NCBI GenBank assembly: GCA_022376925.1
Contig: JAIOJX010000025.1
Span: 187,915,801 to 187,979,800, forward strand
DNA length: 64,000 nucleotides
Source of the DNA: Tragulus kanchil
Lineage: Eukaryota; Chordata; Mammalia; Artiodactyla; Tragulidae
Reading direction: 5' to 3'
Both the position numbers and the translations under genes were made by a program. The notes under the pieces are model-generated. The model had not been told where the DNA came from. It ran no database searches and worked only from the letters and a program-made list of their open reading frames with translations. Below are positions 12,006 through 23,813 of the stretch, one piece after another (the stretch's first letter is position 1; every line of letters starts with the position of its first letter).

Positions 12006-12681
12006 GGCTCGAAGTTCTATCAAAATCATAAATCAGAGTACAACTGCTCTGTCAGAATGCTCATTAAATAAATACACACTCAGCTGTAAGGTACAACGGC
12101 TAACCTCAGCTCCTGAAGGCATCACTGGGGTCCGAGTCAGAAAGCACCCTGGCAGAGCCCGCGTCCGCTCCACATGCCCACACGGCGCCGTCACAGCCAC
12201 CCAGGCTCCCCGCAGGCCTGGCCTGTCGTCGGCGTCAGCGTCACTCTCCTCCGGGCCAGGTGGCCCCGCCCCGGCCCCTGCTGGCGGCGCCTAGGACAGC
12301 CCCGGGGCCGCCTGCCCTTCCCCCCGGCAGGCTGCGGCGGCTGCAGACAGGCCTGCAGAGCCTGCCCACTGTGTCCAGTTAAGTCGACACCACTGACGAC
12401 TAACAAATGGAAGCCTGTTTTTAACGGGGCTTCAGCTTCTTACTGAAGAGTAGCATGGACAGTGGCCTCAGACGCTCTCCCCTCAGCTCAGCTGCCATGG
12501 ACTACCCCGGCCTTCACTGAAGAGCCACTGTAAGCTCACGATGCCATCCACGCAGACCACCCAGGGCCCTCACTGTTCGGATGCGGTAACCCCCCCGGCA
12601 GAGAACCGCACGCGCTGCTCGGCGGGCTCCACAAAGGAGCTCCCCGCGGACGCCTCCCCGCGGCCGGTCAGGTGCCGTTAC

Positions 12682-12800
12682 CTTCCGCAGACTGTGCCTG
12701 TCCGTCCGGAGCCTCTTCCTGGGCGCGTCCTCAACGTCAGCGTCTTCAGGCAGGTCCTGCATCCTCTTCGTGGGGTTTCTTTTTTTCCCACTTAAGTTCC
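12682..12800 (-). CDS. NSD2: NSD2 basic linker exon, residues 519-558
   Basis: This exon encodes a lysine/arginine-rich linker after the HMG box, likely carrying nuclear-localisation signals. The acceptor is the pyrimidine tract ending CCCCAAG. The frame gives [20 protein letters not shown], then [19 protein letters not shown], before donor GTAACG. It is 119 bp (2 + 39 codons). The motifs GKKRN and PRKRLRTD match mammalian NSD2. It is present once. Confidence 0.94.
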
Positions 12801-15800
12801 CTTGGGGTGGGGTGGGGAAACGGACATGAGAACCTTTCCAGCAAGCCTCTCTCCAGGGTGCCAGCAGTCAGCCGAAGCCCTCGGGGCTCGGTTCAGCCCA
12901 CCGAGACCCTGCTCTGTTCCGGGTCTGGACTCACAGGTGGGCCTCTGAGCCCCTCCCCCACGGCAAGCAGAACCCTCATCTTGTCCAGAGGTGACCATCC
13001 TGCTGTCTGACACCTGGCGTCTAATGTACATGGAACCCAGGATTTCGACAAAATCCTTCACTTACATTCAAAGACTAGTGAAATTTAAGGGAACTTAAAC
13101 AGTATAAACAACTTGCTACTCTTAACACATTTCCTTCAAGAGGCATCCTAAGAGAAACGCTCCAAGTGCACCTGCAAACCATGTGCCCTCCACGCATCGG
13201 TGAACTGTACCCCGTTAGGTGTCCCCAGGGCGACCACCGCACCCCGGCCTGAGGGGTCCAAACGGCTCTGACACAAGGCAAGACGTACGCAGGCCCAGAG
13301 AGGCCAACCTGAGCACGCCCAGGTTACTCAACCCAAACCCAGAGCCTCCACTGGCAGGGCTACAGAGGCTCAGGGCGCCCTCCTGGGGGCAGTGCTGCCC
13401 TCGAGTCCTGCTGAGCACGGGGCACCGCTGCCACAGCCGAGGTCCCCGTGCCCAGCGGCCCTGCCCCAGTGCACGCCCGCCACTGCGAGAGGAGAGGCAC
13501 GGGGAGCGCCGGCCTCACCAGCGCGGGCACCAGGTTGGCAAGAGCCAGGCTGAGAGAGGCCTTCGCAGAGCTCTAGCCCAGCCCGGCGCCGGGCACCTCG
13601 CGGGAACAGCAGCGGAGGCCTACAGAGGGGCAGCCAGTGGGCCCCGCGGGCTGCTGCCCGATCGTAAGCCGCGCGGGGCCCAGCGGGCCTGTCCACTGGC
13701 ACCTGTGTGCCAGGCAGAGCCCTCCCAGGGAGGGAGCTCGCGGTCCCTCGTCCTCGAGTCAGGACCTCAGGCCCCGGCATCTCTCACAGCAGCAAGCCGC
13801 CCGGCATCCATCGGAGCCCCAGCGCTGCAGGACAGGGCCGCGGACGCCACGGGGGGCGCCGGGCCTGCAGAGACACGCCCGCCCCCGGGGGCAGGGACCT
13901 GTGCTCCCGTCTGCCAAGGACTCGGCCACCCTCGGGGACAGAGCAGGTGCACATTCCGTCACCGGCGCTCCTCGGGGGCGAGGCAACACAGGCTCCAGTG
14001 CAGCCCTCCTGTCCCTACGTCAGCAGCCCCTGAAACAGACACGTGCCTCAGTTCACATGCTGGTGAGCTGTCTGGTAAGCCTCTGCCTTTTACAGGAAAC
14101 ACACCAGCCCTGAGCCTCTCCACTGTTCCACCTGCAGCCAGCCCTGCTCACCGCGAGCCAGTTCACTATCGGTCTCGTGAGACGGCGGCGTGGGGTCTAG
14201 AGAGCCCGACAGCCACGCGGGAGCACCTGGGGACAGCAGGCGGGCAGCGGCGGGGACGCACGCCACTTCCTCCTGCCCTGGCCCACAGGCCTGCCTGCAC
14301 ACGCACCCTGCGGCGGACCTCTCCCGACTCCTCGGGGACAAGCCTCAAGAGACGCAGGCTTCTGCTCTATTTTCAACTCACACCCAAACCCGTCCTGCTC
14401 ATCTCCACATCATGGGAGCCAGTCTCTCCCGTGGGTGTCCAGCGGGCAGACAGCGCACCTGACGTGGCCACACGTGTTCCCACGACCAGTGGGAAGCCTC
14501 CCTCGCCTCTGCAGTGCCCAGAGCAAAGCAGCACTTTCTGCTTCTTCCCCCAGAGCCTACCCACCGGCACGGCCCCTCCACAGGCACCCTCCTCACCCGG
14601 GGTGCTCTCAAGCCCCCCGGCCTCGGGGGGCTCTGGGGCCAGAGCTCCTGCCCTTGGAGGCGAGCCCCGAGCCCTGGAGGCCGTGTGGGCCGCCCCGCGG
14701 GAACAGCAGCGGAGGCCTACAGAGGGCAGCCAGTGGGCCCCGCGGCTGCTGCCCGATCGTAAGCCGCGCGGGGCCCAGCGGGCCTGTCCACTGGCACCTG
14801 TGTGCCAGGCAGAGCCCTCCCAGGGAGGGAGCTCGCGGTCCCTCGTCCTCGAGTCAGGACCTCAGGCCCCGGCATCTCTCACAGCAGCAAGCCGCCCGGC
14901 ATCCATCGGAGCCCCAGCGCTGCAGGACAGGGCCGCGGACGCCACGGGGGGCGCCGGGCCTGCAGAGACACGCCCGCCCCCGGGGGCAGGGACCTGTGCT
15001 CCCGTCTGCCAAGGACTCGGCCACCCTCGGGGACAGAGCAGGTGCACATTCCGTCACCGGCGCTCCTCGGGGGCGAGGCAACACAGGCTCCAGTGCAGCC
15101 CTCCTGTCCCTACGTCAGCAGCCCCTGAAACAGACACGTGCCTCAGTTCACATGCTGGTGAGCTGTCTGGTAAGCCTCTGCCTTTTACAGGAAACACACC
15201 AGCCCTGAGCCTCTCCACTGTTCCACCTGCAGCCAGCCCTGCTCACCGCGAGCCAGTTCACTATCGGTCTCGTGAGACGGCGGCGTGGGGTCTAGAGAGC
15301 CCGACAGCCACGCGGGAGCACCTGGGGACAGCAGGCGGGCAGCGGCGGGGACGCACGCCACTTCCTCCTGCCCTGGCCCACAGGCCTGCCTGCACACGCA
15401 CCCTGCGGCGGACCTCTCCCGACTCCTCGGGGACAAGCCTCAAGAGACGCAGGCTTCTGCTCTATTTTCAACTCACACCCAAACCCGTCCTGCTCATCTC
15501 CACATCATGGGAGCCAGTCTCTCCCGTGGGTGTCCAGCGGGCAGACAGCGCACCTGACGTGGCCACACGTGTTCCCACGACCAGTGGGAAGCCTCCCTCG
15601 CCTCTGCAGTGCCCAGAGCAAAGCAGCACTTTCTGCTTCTTCCCCCAGAGCCTACCCACCGGCACGGCCCCTCCACAGGCACCCTCCTCACCCGGGGTGC
15701 TCTCAAGCCCCCCGGCCTCGGGGGGCTCTGGGGCCAGAGCTCCTGCCCTTGGAGGCGAGCCCCGAGCCCTGGAGGCCGTGTGGGCCGCCCGCCTGCCTCT

Positions 15801-15977
15801 GCTCCTTCATGTGCCCACTGGCCGCGGGGCAGGAGAGCGAGGGGCGCGAGGGGCCCGCGGGGCCCCCAGCACAGCGCCAGCGGCCGAGGCCGGGAGGGGC
15901 GGGCGGCAGGGGTCGCTCTACTGTGAGTGCCGTGCAGGCTGCGCGGCCCCGCGGACGACAGGCCCAGGGGCAGTTAC
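12801..15977. other. NSD2 intron, mostly duplication 4
   Basis: GC-rich intron. A MIR-like remnant may lie near 13270-13340. A 1013-codon open frame on the plus strand (13219-16260) passes through both duplication copies and repeats itself internally; it has no recognisable domain. Confidence 0.65.
13599..15790 (+). repeat. Direct duplication 4 (offset ~1095)
   Basis: Bases 13599-14693 recur at 14696-15790. Differences are two single-base G losses in the first 60 bases of the right copy. The remainder of the copies appears identical. The content is GC-rich intron with no exon. Confidence 0.95.
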
Positions 15978-16122
15978 CAGAGTCGTCTTCAGCCTGGAGC
16001 GGGGCCACAGGGGCAAACTTGGTGTGGTAGCGCGCCTTCTGCTTCTCGGTGAGCATGTTCCACTGGGACACAAGCAGCTCCTCAATCTCCTCGCTAGCGG
16101 CGTCCGGGTGCTCAGCCACGAC
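15978..16122 (-). CDS. NSD2: NSD2 HMG-box exon, residues 471-519
   Basis: This exon encodes the second half of the HMG box. After acceptor GTGCCCGCAG the frame reads [36 protein letters not shown] and [12 protein letters not shown] plus one base, before donor GTAACT. The helix pattern and the W, K-Q-K-A-R-Y residues match the last HMG-box helix. Length is 145 bp (48 codons + 1), matching the next exon's two-base start. It is present once, just to the right of the 14696-15790 duplication copy. Confidence 0.96.
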
Positions 16123-16612
16123 CTGCGGGCACAGAGAGGCGGTCGGGAGGCTGGACGCCCTGCGCCCCGCCGGCACGGGGCGCGCCCACTCCCACGTAGT
16201 GGGACTATGTCCCATAAAGGCTTCAAAGAAAAACAGTGTTTCACTGATGGAACTCACTGAAAACCGGGCTGGTGGAAATAAATCAACTCTATTTGTATAA
16301 ATGCAGGAAATGATAAATGCTAAGAGAAAAAAGCACACTTTCCCAAAATCACTAAACCACTGGTACAACTCCCTAGGTTCCCTGTGCTCGCGCACAGGGC
16401 TGGTCCTAACTCTGCTCCCCGTCCCCCAGCCCGACCCCACACAACCTCCCTGCGGGGAAGGGCACGGCCATGGGAGGAGGGGCCGCTGCGCCAGCCTCGC
16501 CAGGTCACCCTGAGCGTGGGTGCTGAAAACAGCTGTTCACGAGAATGTACTGGCAAGGGCCTGACGTGGAGAGCACGCCACGGCGACCACCACCGTAGCT
16601 GGGTTTTTTCTC

Positions 16613-16865
16613 TATTGGCCACTTGCGTTGGTCTTTCATTTATTTATCTTTGTTCTTTGGCCCGTGTGGGCCTCCCATCGCAGTGGCCTCTCTCGCTGCA
16701 GAGCACCGGCTCTGGGCGCGTGCGCTCCAGAGCTCCGGCTCGGTAGTTGGACACATTGGTCCAGCTGCTCCGCGGCACGTGGGATCCTCCCAGGCCAGGG
16801 ATCGAACCGGCGCCCCTTGCACTGCAAGGCGGTGTCCTTCCCCACTGGACCACCAGGGAAGCCCC
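16613..16865 (-). mobile_element. Lineage-type tRNA SINE, short-tailed form
   Basis: Read on the minus strand it starts GGGGCTTCCCTGGTGGTCC, has the B-box-like GGTTCGATCCC, then a body containing GAGCTCTGGAGCGCACGCGC-like sequence and CCCACACGGGCCAAAGAACA, and ends near a GGCCAATAGA tail. The same family recurs at 27517, 30966, 31707, 32268, 35553, 43434, 46498 and 55477. Confidence 0.88.
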
Positions 16866-18334
16866 ACCACCATGTTTTTAACAAACTATTTCAGACATAC
16901 AAGAATACGCAAAGCCAGCCCCTCCGGGCAGGGCCAGGCCGGGGTGGGACAGGGTCTGGAGTAAAGCAAGGGGACTGAGCCCCCGAGGAGAGAACAGGAG
17001 CTGCTGGGCAGAGCCCGGCCCGGCCCCGGGCCCTGCAGGTGAGGCGGTGGACGAGGAAGGCGGGCCGCGGTGAGAGGGGCCGTGAGGGGGGCCGTGAGAG
17101 GGCTGAGCACCAGCGCCGGAGAAGGCGGGGCTCGTCTGGTGGAGAACCTCTACAGGTCGTGTCCAGGCGCAGCCCGGTCAAGAGCACGTTCAGCAGAGCA
17201 GCTTCCAGAAGACGCTTCAGAAGGAGCTCGAGCACATGCTGACGACGCAGGGAACCGAAGGGCTGCGGACGCGCCGCCCCGGAGCTGGACGCCCACCGCC
17301 CGCGGCACAGGGGCTGCCCGGCGCCCGGCCCGCCGCCCCCGCTCGCGCCTCACGTCCCCTCCGCCTCCTCTGCCACCGGCCCCGGTCCTCTCCTCCCCTC
17401 CAGCCCTGCTCCTGACCTCGGCTGACCAGGCGCGGGAGTGGTGTCCTCCGGGGGGTCTCTCAGGCTCCCTGGGGGCCTTCCGTCCCGCAGAGGGCCGAGC
17501 GCTGCCAGGGGCAGGGCGCCTGAAGCTGCCCGCTGGCCTCTGCGGTCCAGGGAGGCCGGAACGGGCGACACGGGCTGTGTCTGGAGTGGCCCGTGCCCCT
17601 CGCCCAGCCCCTCTGTAGCGGTCCCTGAAACCTTCTCGCTCCTTGGGAAGAAGAACACGGAAAGCCGAGTGCCCACCGGCCTCCACAGCACAGCCCGAGC
17701 CTCCGTGAGCGCTCCCGCCCCAGCCTCCCTGCACGCCTGCGAGGCCTCCTGCAGTCCTCAGACTCACAAGAAGCCCGCTCCCAGGGGCCCCCACAAGCCT
17801 CGACCTTTGTCCTCAGACCCCGTCCTGAGGCACACAGGACCACACACAGGACTTCCTAGTCCAGGGCCTGAAGGCCGCTGCCCTGCCCCGTGGACCAGCT
17901 GCCGGGGGCGGTGACGCCACCCTGCCCACACTCCTCACAAGGGGGCCACGCGGTGAGGATCGGGGCCTCCGTGGGCAGCAGGAGGTGGCGCCTTGCGGAA
18001 GGGTTCTCGGTCCCAGTCCACCCTTCAGACGACGCAGTCCCACCAAAGTGACCTCTGAATGCTGACATCATGAGACCCCGAGGCAGACCTGCCCAGCCAA
18101 GCTGCTCCCAGACCTCCGACCCAGGGGCTCTGAGGTCAGACACCGGCTGCTGTGTTAGGCCACTGAGCCTGAGGTGACTTGTCCTGAAGCAAGAGGCACC
18201 CAATACAAACGCAGGTGAAAGAACCGGGTCCTAAAACACCGCCTCACCTCTACGGGAGCTGAGAAAGTCAACATCAGATAACATGGAAAAAGTCTTTAAA
18301 AGTCAGAAACTGTGCTGAGAAACCTCTGCTAATG

Positions 18335-18485
18335 AAACTGCTTCTGAGGACTTCCCCGGTGCAGGTGCCACAGGTTCAATCCCAGGTCTGGGAGCGAAGA
18401 CTGTGCGCCACAACTCCTGAGTGTGCAACACAACCAGAGAACCTCGTGTGTCAAAACTAAGACCCAGTGTAGCCAAAAATACGTT
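18335..18485 (+). mobile_element. Diverged tRNA-derived SINE
   Basis: GACTTCCCCGGTGCAGGTG, GGTTCAATCCC and a tail with AACTAAGACCCAGTGTAGCC are typical of artiodactyl tRNA-Glu SINEs. Confidence 0.75.
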
Positions 18486-18826
18486 TCAATAACTGCTACT
18501 AACATGGGCGCCCTAGTAAACTCCCCTAGTGGAAGGCCTGCAGACCACACACAGGCACCGCTCAGCTGCCGGGGCCATCCCCCCAGCTTCCTGCAGGGGC
18601 CTCTGCCCCACGGACCGTGTCCCACCCAGCACCCTCCTCTCCCCCACCTCAAGCCCAAGAGCTGGACCCCAGAGGAGCCTGGGCTGCATGTCCAAGCTAA
18701 GCCTGCTGGACAAAGACTAATGGGCAAAGGCTGTAATGAAGAACTCAACCCACGGCAAGAAGTATGACACTCTTCTTCAGCGGCAAGAAGAAAGCTGGAA
18801 ATGGACGTTTAAAAAACAGCAGCAAT

Positions 18827-18950
18827 GGGACTTCCCTGGCGGTCCAGTGGTTAAGACTCTGTGTTCCCAATGCAGGGGGCCCGGCTTCGATCCCTGGTCC
18901 GGGAACTAGATCCTACATGCCACAACTAAGACCCAGAGCAGCCAAATAAA
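18827..18950 (+). mobile_element. tRNA-derived SINE, copy in duplication 5 (left)
   Basis: GGGACTTCCCTGGCGGTCC head, CTTCGATCCCTGGTC box B and tail AGAGCAGCCAAATAAATAA. The identical element at 19915-20040 is its duplication copy. Confidence 0.85.
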
Positions 18951-19914
18951 TAACCAACATCCACCTGTCTGTCTAAGGCAGCAAGTGGTGGCCACGTGCT
19001 CTCGACTGTCAGTCTCTCCGGGAGCCCCAGAAAGGAGGCTCCACCCACTCCGTCCCTCAGGGCCACCCACTGAGTAATCACCAACCAGACAGAAACCACC
19101 CCTGGGTGCACGGGCACGCTCCAGAAGGAAAGAGCACCTAGGAAGACCAGCTTCTCCTAGAAGCTGCAGCAGAGAGCAGCGTCCTCAATGCAAGAGCAGC
19201 GCTCCTCACTGGGAACCAGCACGGACACGCCTGCAGCTCACCGGTAACCCGTCTCCTGACCACAGGAACCGTCAAAGTCAACCCGCACCTGCACCCCATG
19301 CGAGCAAGGGCTCGTGAGCCCCGCCCACAGAGCCAGAGCCAGGGGAGAACCTGTGTCCACGGCAGGCCTGCCCGTGACTGCGCCTCTTCCGTCCGGTGCG
19401 CCTGCAGCAAGGGGTCCACGGAGGGGAGGTGCAGACCAGAGGGGCCGGGCTGCGCACTGCAAGGCTCTGGACACACAGCCCCTCGTGCAGCACGACCGGG
19501 GCACCCAACCCGCAACCTCCGCAGCATCAGCCTCTGCCTGTTCTCGACACAGACCGTGGCGCCGCACGACTTGACTGAGCGCAGTCTGCGTCCCCCAAAG
19601 CCACGTGGGTGTCCTCTGGAAAGTGGTCTGGACGCTCTTTCATAGTTTCGAGTGAGTGCCGGGCCATCCCCCAGCTTCCTGCAGGGGCCTCTGCCCCACG
19701 GACCGTGTCCCACCCAGCACCCTCCTCTCCCCCACCTCAAGCCCAAGAGCTGGACCCCAGAGGAGCCTGGGCTGCATGTCCAAGCTAAGCCTGCTGGACA
19801 AAGACTAATGGGCAAAGGCTGTAATGAAGAACTCAACCCACGGCAAGAAGTATGACACTCTTCTTCAGCGGCAAGAAGAAAGCTGGAAATGGACGTTTAA
19901 AAAACAGCAGCAAT

Positions 19915-20040
19915 GGGACTTCCCTGGCGGTCCAGTGGTTAAGACTCTGTGTTCCCAATGCAGGGGGCCCGGCTTCGATCCCTGGTCCGGGAACTAGATC
20001 CTACATGCCACAACTAAGACCCAGAGCAGCCAAATAAATA
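19915..20040 (+). mobile_element. tRNA-derived SINE, copy in duplication 5 (right)
   Basis: Identical to 18827-18950 because the whole surrounding kilobase is duplicated. It does not represent an independent insertion. Confidence 0.85.
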
Positions 20041-21959
20041 ACCAACATCCACCTGTCTGTCTAAGGCAGCAAGTGGTGGCCACGTGCTCTCGACTGTCAG
20101 TCTCTCCGGGAGCCCCAGAAAGGAGGCTCCACCCACTCCGTCCCTCAGGGCCACCCACTGAGTAATCACCAACCAGACAGAAACCACCCCTGGGTGCACG
20201 GGCACGCTCCAGAAGGAAAGAGCACCTAGGAAGACCAGCTTCTCCTAGAAGCTGCAGCAGAGAGCAGCGTCCTCAATGCAAGAGCAGCGCTCCTCACTGG
20301 AGAACCAGCACAGACACGCCTGCAGCTAACCGGTAACCCGTCTCCTGACCACAGGAACCGTCAAAGTCAACCCGCACCTGCACCCCATGCGAGCAAGGGC
20401 TCGTGAGCCCCGCCCACAGAGCCAGAGCCAGGGGAGAACCTGTGTCCACGGCAGGCCTGCCCGTGACTGCGCCTCTTCCGTCCGGTGCGCCTGCAGCAAG
20501 GGGTCCACGGAGGGGAGGTGCAGACCAGAGGGGCCGGGCTGCGCACTGCAAGGCTCTGGACACACAGCCCCTCGTGCGGCACGACCGGGGCACCCAACCC
20601 GCAACCTCCGCAGCATCAGCCTCTGCCTGTTCTCGACACAGACCGTGGCGCCGCACGACTTGACTGAGCGCAGTCTGCGTCCCCCAAAGCCACGTGGGTG
20701 TCCTCTGGAAAGTGGTCTGGACGCTCTTTCATAGTTTCGAGTGAGTGGAGATTCTAGGGAGATGCGGACTGGGAAGAGGCGTGGAAGCGGCAGGCGGGCG
20801 GCGTTCTCGGCTGTACCCCCCAGGCGTCCGAGCAGGCGCGGCCCTGGAGCTGCACCGGGTCTCTGTGCACAGCCGCAGGCGGGCACAAGGGAGCAGCCGG
20901 CGTGCCGCGCTTCACTCGCTCGGCAATGGGCTCCGAGGGTCCCACGGTGCCTCCCGCCCAGGCCTGCAGCCAGGCAGCCTTCGCAGCAGTCTGATCTACG
21001 CTGCAGGAGCAGACCACCGCTGCCGTGCCTTCCAGAACGTCTCACAGCTCCGAAAACTGTGTTTTCTCCTGGGGTGCAGGGCTGCATTTCCTCTAGGGTA
21101 AATTCCGAGGGGTGAAATTTTAAGACAAAAAGAATGATACCTTCAGGTTCGCTACATACTGCCCAACTTCTCTTGAAACTAGGAGGAAACAATGACCCTC
21201 GGCCAGCCTTGGATGGGGACCCAAGGCCATGCCCTCAGTGCCACAGGGGCGCTAGCTTCACGGGGACCAGGACGCGTGGCCCCTGCCGCCCCGGGCCCTG
21301 CAGCGCCTCTGTGAGCTCAGGGGCCTTCCTTCCTGAACTGCCCCGCTCGAGGCCTCTCCCCGTCGCCCTCTGGGACCGCCCAGCTCGGTCCACGCAGCTC
21401 TCGCTTCCCTTTGGCAACATTCCATTATGGTGCGTGACGAGGCCGGCTTAGGCGCTCCCCTCTCCCAGCGCGGCAGAGCTCTGCTCCTGGTGTGGCGGAG
21501 CTCCGCAGCCAGCGGCTCGGAAAGGCAGATGTGCCCGCCGGGAGCCCCCCGGACGCCTCTGGGCTCAGAGGGAACAGAGCTGGTGGCAGCTTCAGCTTCA
21601 GAACACCCAGCCTCTGGACTCAGCCCTGCTCGGCTCTGTGGAAAGACGAGCTATCCGTCTCCCCGGTCCTACCTGTTCCATGAGATCCGCCCCTTGCTGC
21701 CCTGCAGACACGGCCCGGGACCCCCAGGGGTCACTCCTGTCTCCGTGTCCTCCTCCCTCGCTGCGCTGCCCGCCTCCCCACAGCGCCCTGCGCCCTCGGA
21801 GGCGGGGTGCCCTGCCCTGTTTACGACTCGAGAGAGGACGCTTCCAGTTTCCGCAACAGACACGATGCGTGCGGCTCCGGCACCCCCCTCAGCAAAGTGA
21901 AGGACGGTCCCCTCTGATCCTGCCTGCTGACTTTGTATCAGAACACAATCACTTTTAAG

Positions 21960-22070
21960 GATGTCCCCTGGGAGGATTCAACGCTCTCACCACTGACCAC
22001 CTAGGTTCAATCCCTGGTCACGGAACTAAGATCCCGCAAGCCACAGGGCACGACCCACGAAAACAAAGGG
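21960..22070 (+). mobile_element. Truncated tRNA-derived SINE
   Basis: GTTCAATCCCTGGTCACGG and AACTAAGATCCCGCAAGCCA are the diagnostic central parts. The head is diverged. Confidence 0.7.
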
Positions 22071-22696
22071 ATGACGTCCGTCAAACGCTTCTTCTCCACC
22101 TACTGAGATGACTATTTAATCGGCCACACAAACCACAGCCACAGACCCTCCACACTGCACGGGCCTGCGCTCCTGAGCAGAGTCCCGGCCGCCCGCTCCT
22201 TTCGAGCCGCAGCGGCCGGCCTGCGCCCGTCCGTTCTTTACAGCGGACTCAAAACTGGCGATGTCCACAGACACAGTTCCTTCTATGAGCAGGACGAGCA
22301 AAACGAGTCAGAGGTCGAGTCCCTGACACCGTGCGCCGTCACTCCCAGGGCTCTGCACACCCTGCCCGACCCGGGCGGCCGGAGAGCCGCCTCCGGGAGA
22401 AGGCGCTACCCTGGGGCTGCCTGTCAGGGGAGGGCCAAGCTTCTAGCAAAGAGCAGTCCACCGCCTGCCGTCCCGGGACCGCCTCACCCGAGCTGGGAGG
22501 CCTATTTTGGAGTGCAAAGGCAAGCGTCTCGGCCCCAAGGCTGCACGGGCTGGCCCCGTACACAGGTCCTCCTGTCGCCCAGGCCCTGCCGAGGCGCGGC
22601 ACAGGCGGCCCGCGTGCGGAGGGAGGGGCTCCGGCCGCAGCTCAGGCCGCAGGGTGGCCCCCAGGCAAAGACACCAGCGGCTGTCCCACCACCGAC

Positions 22697-23172
22697 CTCA
22701 TCCCTGTGCTTCTGACAGAAGACCAGGAACTGGGAGGCTGCGTCGCTCTTCCTGCCTCTCGGGGCAGAGGCCACGGCCTTCTTCCTGCCGGGAGGAGACC
22801 CCACTCCTCTCCTGGGCTCGGCCTCGGCGGTCTTCTGAGGCGTGGCCCTGCCTGTCCCTGGGTCACTGTCGTGGTTCTCGGCAGCACTGGATGGCTTGGC
22901 CCTCCGTCTCCTCTTGACAGGAGCGCCCTCCTCTCCGGAGGATGCGGGGCCGGCGGCAGCCTCCTCCCCGCCTCTGGGGGGCTCCGCCGCGGCTTCCGGG
23001 GACTCCGCAGCCACGCCCACCTCCTGGGCCACATGGGGGTTGAGGTGGAGCTGGTCCCCCACGTAGAGGAAGGTGAACTTGGCCTGCGCCGCCCACCGCC
23101 ATGCGCGGCCTCCGCCTGGACCAGGCCCATTTCCCACTGGGCCCTCAGCTTCCCGGAAATGGGCTTCAGGAG
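22697..23172 (-). pseudogene. Duplicate of the NSD2 483-bp exon with net 7-base loss
   Basis: This copy retains the same acceptor (GCAG before CTCCTGAAG) and the GTCGGT donor, but is 476 bp. The loss lies in plus-strand 23080-23110, in the part encoding the M-V-D-E-R-R-A-K segment just after [11 protein letters not shown], and shifts the frame. The change is within about 100 bases of the duplication junction at 23187. It is best explained as an error-rich contig end. Confidence 0.85.
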
Positions 23173-23813
23173 CTGCAAAGAAAACAGGATGACGTCCGTC
23201 AAACGCTTCTTCTCCACCTACTGAGATGACTATTTAATCGGCCACACAAACCACAGCCACAGACCCTCCACACTGCACGGGCCTGCGCTCCTGAGCAGAG
23301 TCCCGGCCGCCCGCTCCTTTCGAGCCGCAGCGGCCGGCCTGCGCCCGTCCGTTCTTTACAGCGGACTCAAAACTGGCGATGTCCACAGACACAGTTCCTT
23401 CTATGAGCAGGACGAGCAAACGAGTCAGAGGTCGAGTCCCTGACACCGTGCGCCGTCACTCCCAGGGCTCTGCACACCCTGCCCGACCCGGGCGGCCGGA
23501 GAGCCGCCTCCGGGAGAAGGCGCTACCCTGGGGCTGCCTGTCAGGGGAGGGCCAAGCTTCTAGCAAAGAGCAGTCCACCGCCTGCCGTCCCGGGACCGCC
23601 TCACCCGAGCTGGGAGGCCTATTTTGGAGTGCAAAGGCAAGCGTCTCGGCCCCAAGGCTGCACGGGCTGGCCCCGTACACAGGTCCTCCTGTCGCCCAGG
23701 CCCTGCCGAGGCGCGGCACATGCTGCCCTCTTGCGGAGGGAGGGGCTCCGGCCGCAGCTCAGGCCGCAGGGTGGCCCCCAGGCAAAGACACCAGCGGCTG
23801 TCCCACCACCGAC

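Larger units (their letters stand above)
9673..12681. other. NSD2 intron between the 85-bp and 119-bp exons
   Basis: It contains the second copy of the 85-bp exon (10727-10811), duplicated intron, GC-rich sequence at 11600-11830 and one tRNA-derived SINE at 11870-12005. No other gene is evident. Confidence 0.7.
18571..20747 (+). repeat. Direct duplication 5 (offset ~1088)
   Basis: Bases 18571-19658 recur at about 19660-20747, carrying a tRNA-derived SINE in each copy. A few substitutions are scattered near 20300-20335. The content is intronic. Confidence 0.94.
16123..22696. other. NSD2 intron between the 145-bp and 483-bp exons
   Basis: It contains SINEs at 16613-16865, 18335-18485, 18827-18950 (copy 19915-20040) and 21960-22070, GC-rich unique sequence (17000-18050, 20750-21900) and duplication 5. 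No coding sequence was recognised. Confidence 0.7.

Noticed and set aside
13599..15790. Novel repeat protein family
   Set aside because: The internal repeat is the duplicated intron segment itself, and the frame overlaps NSD2 antisense.
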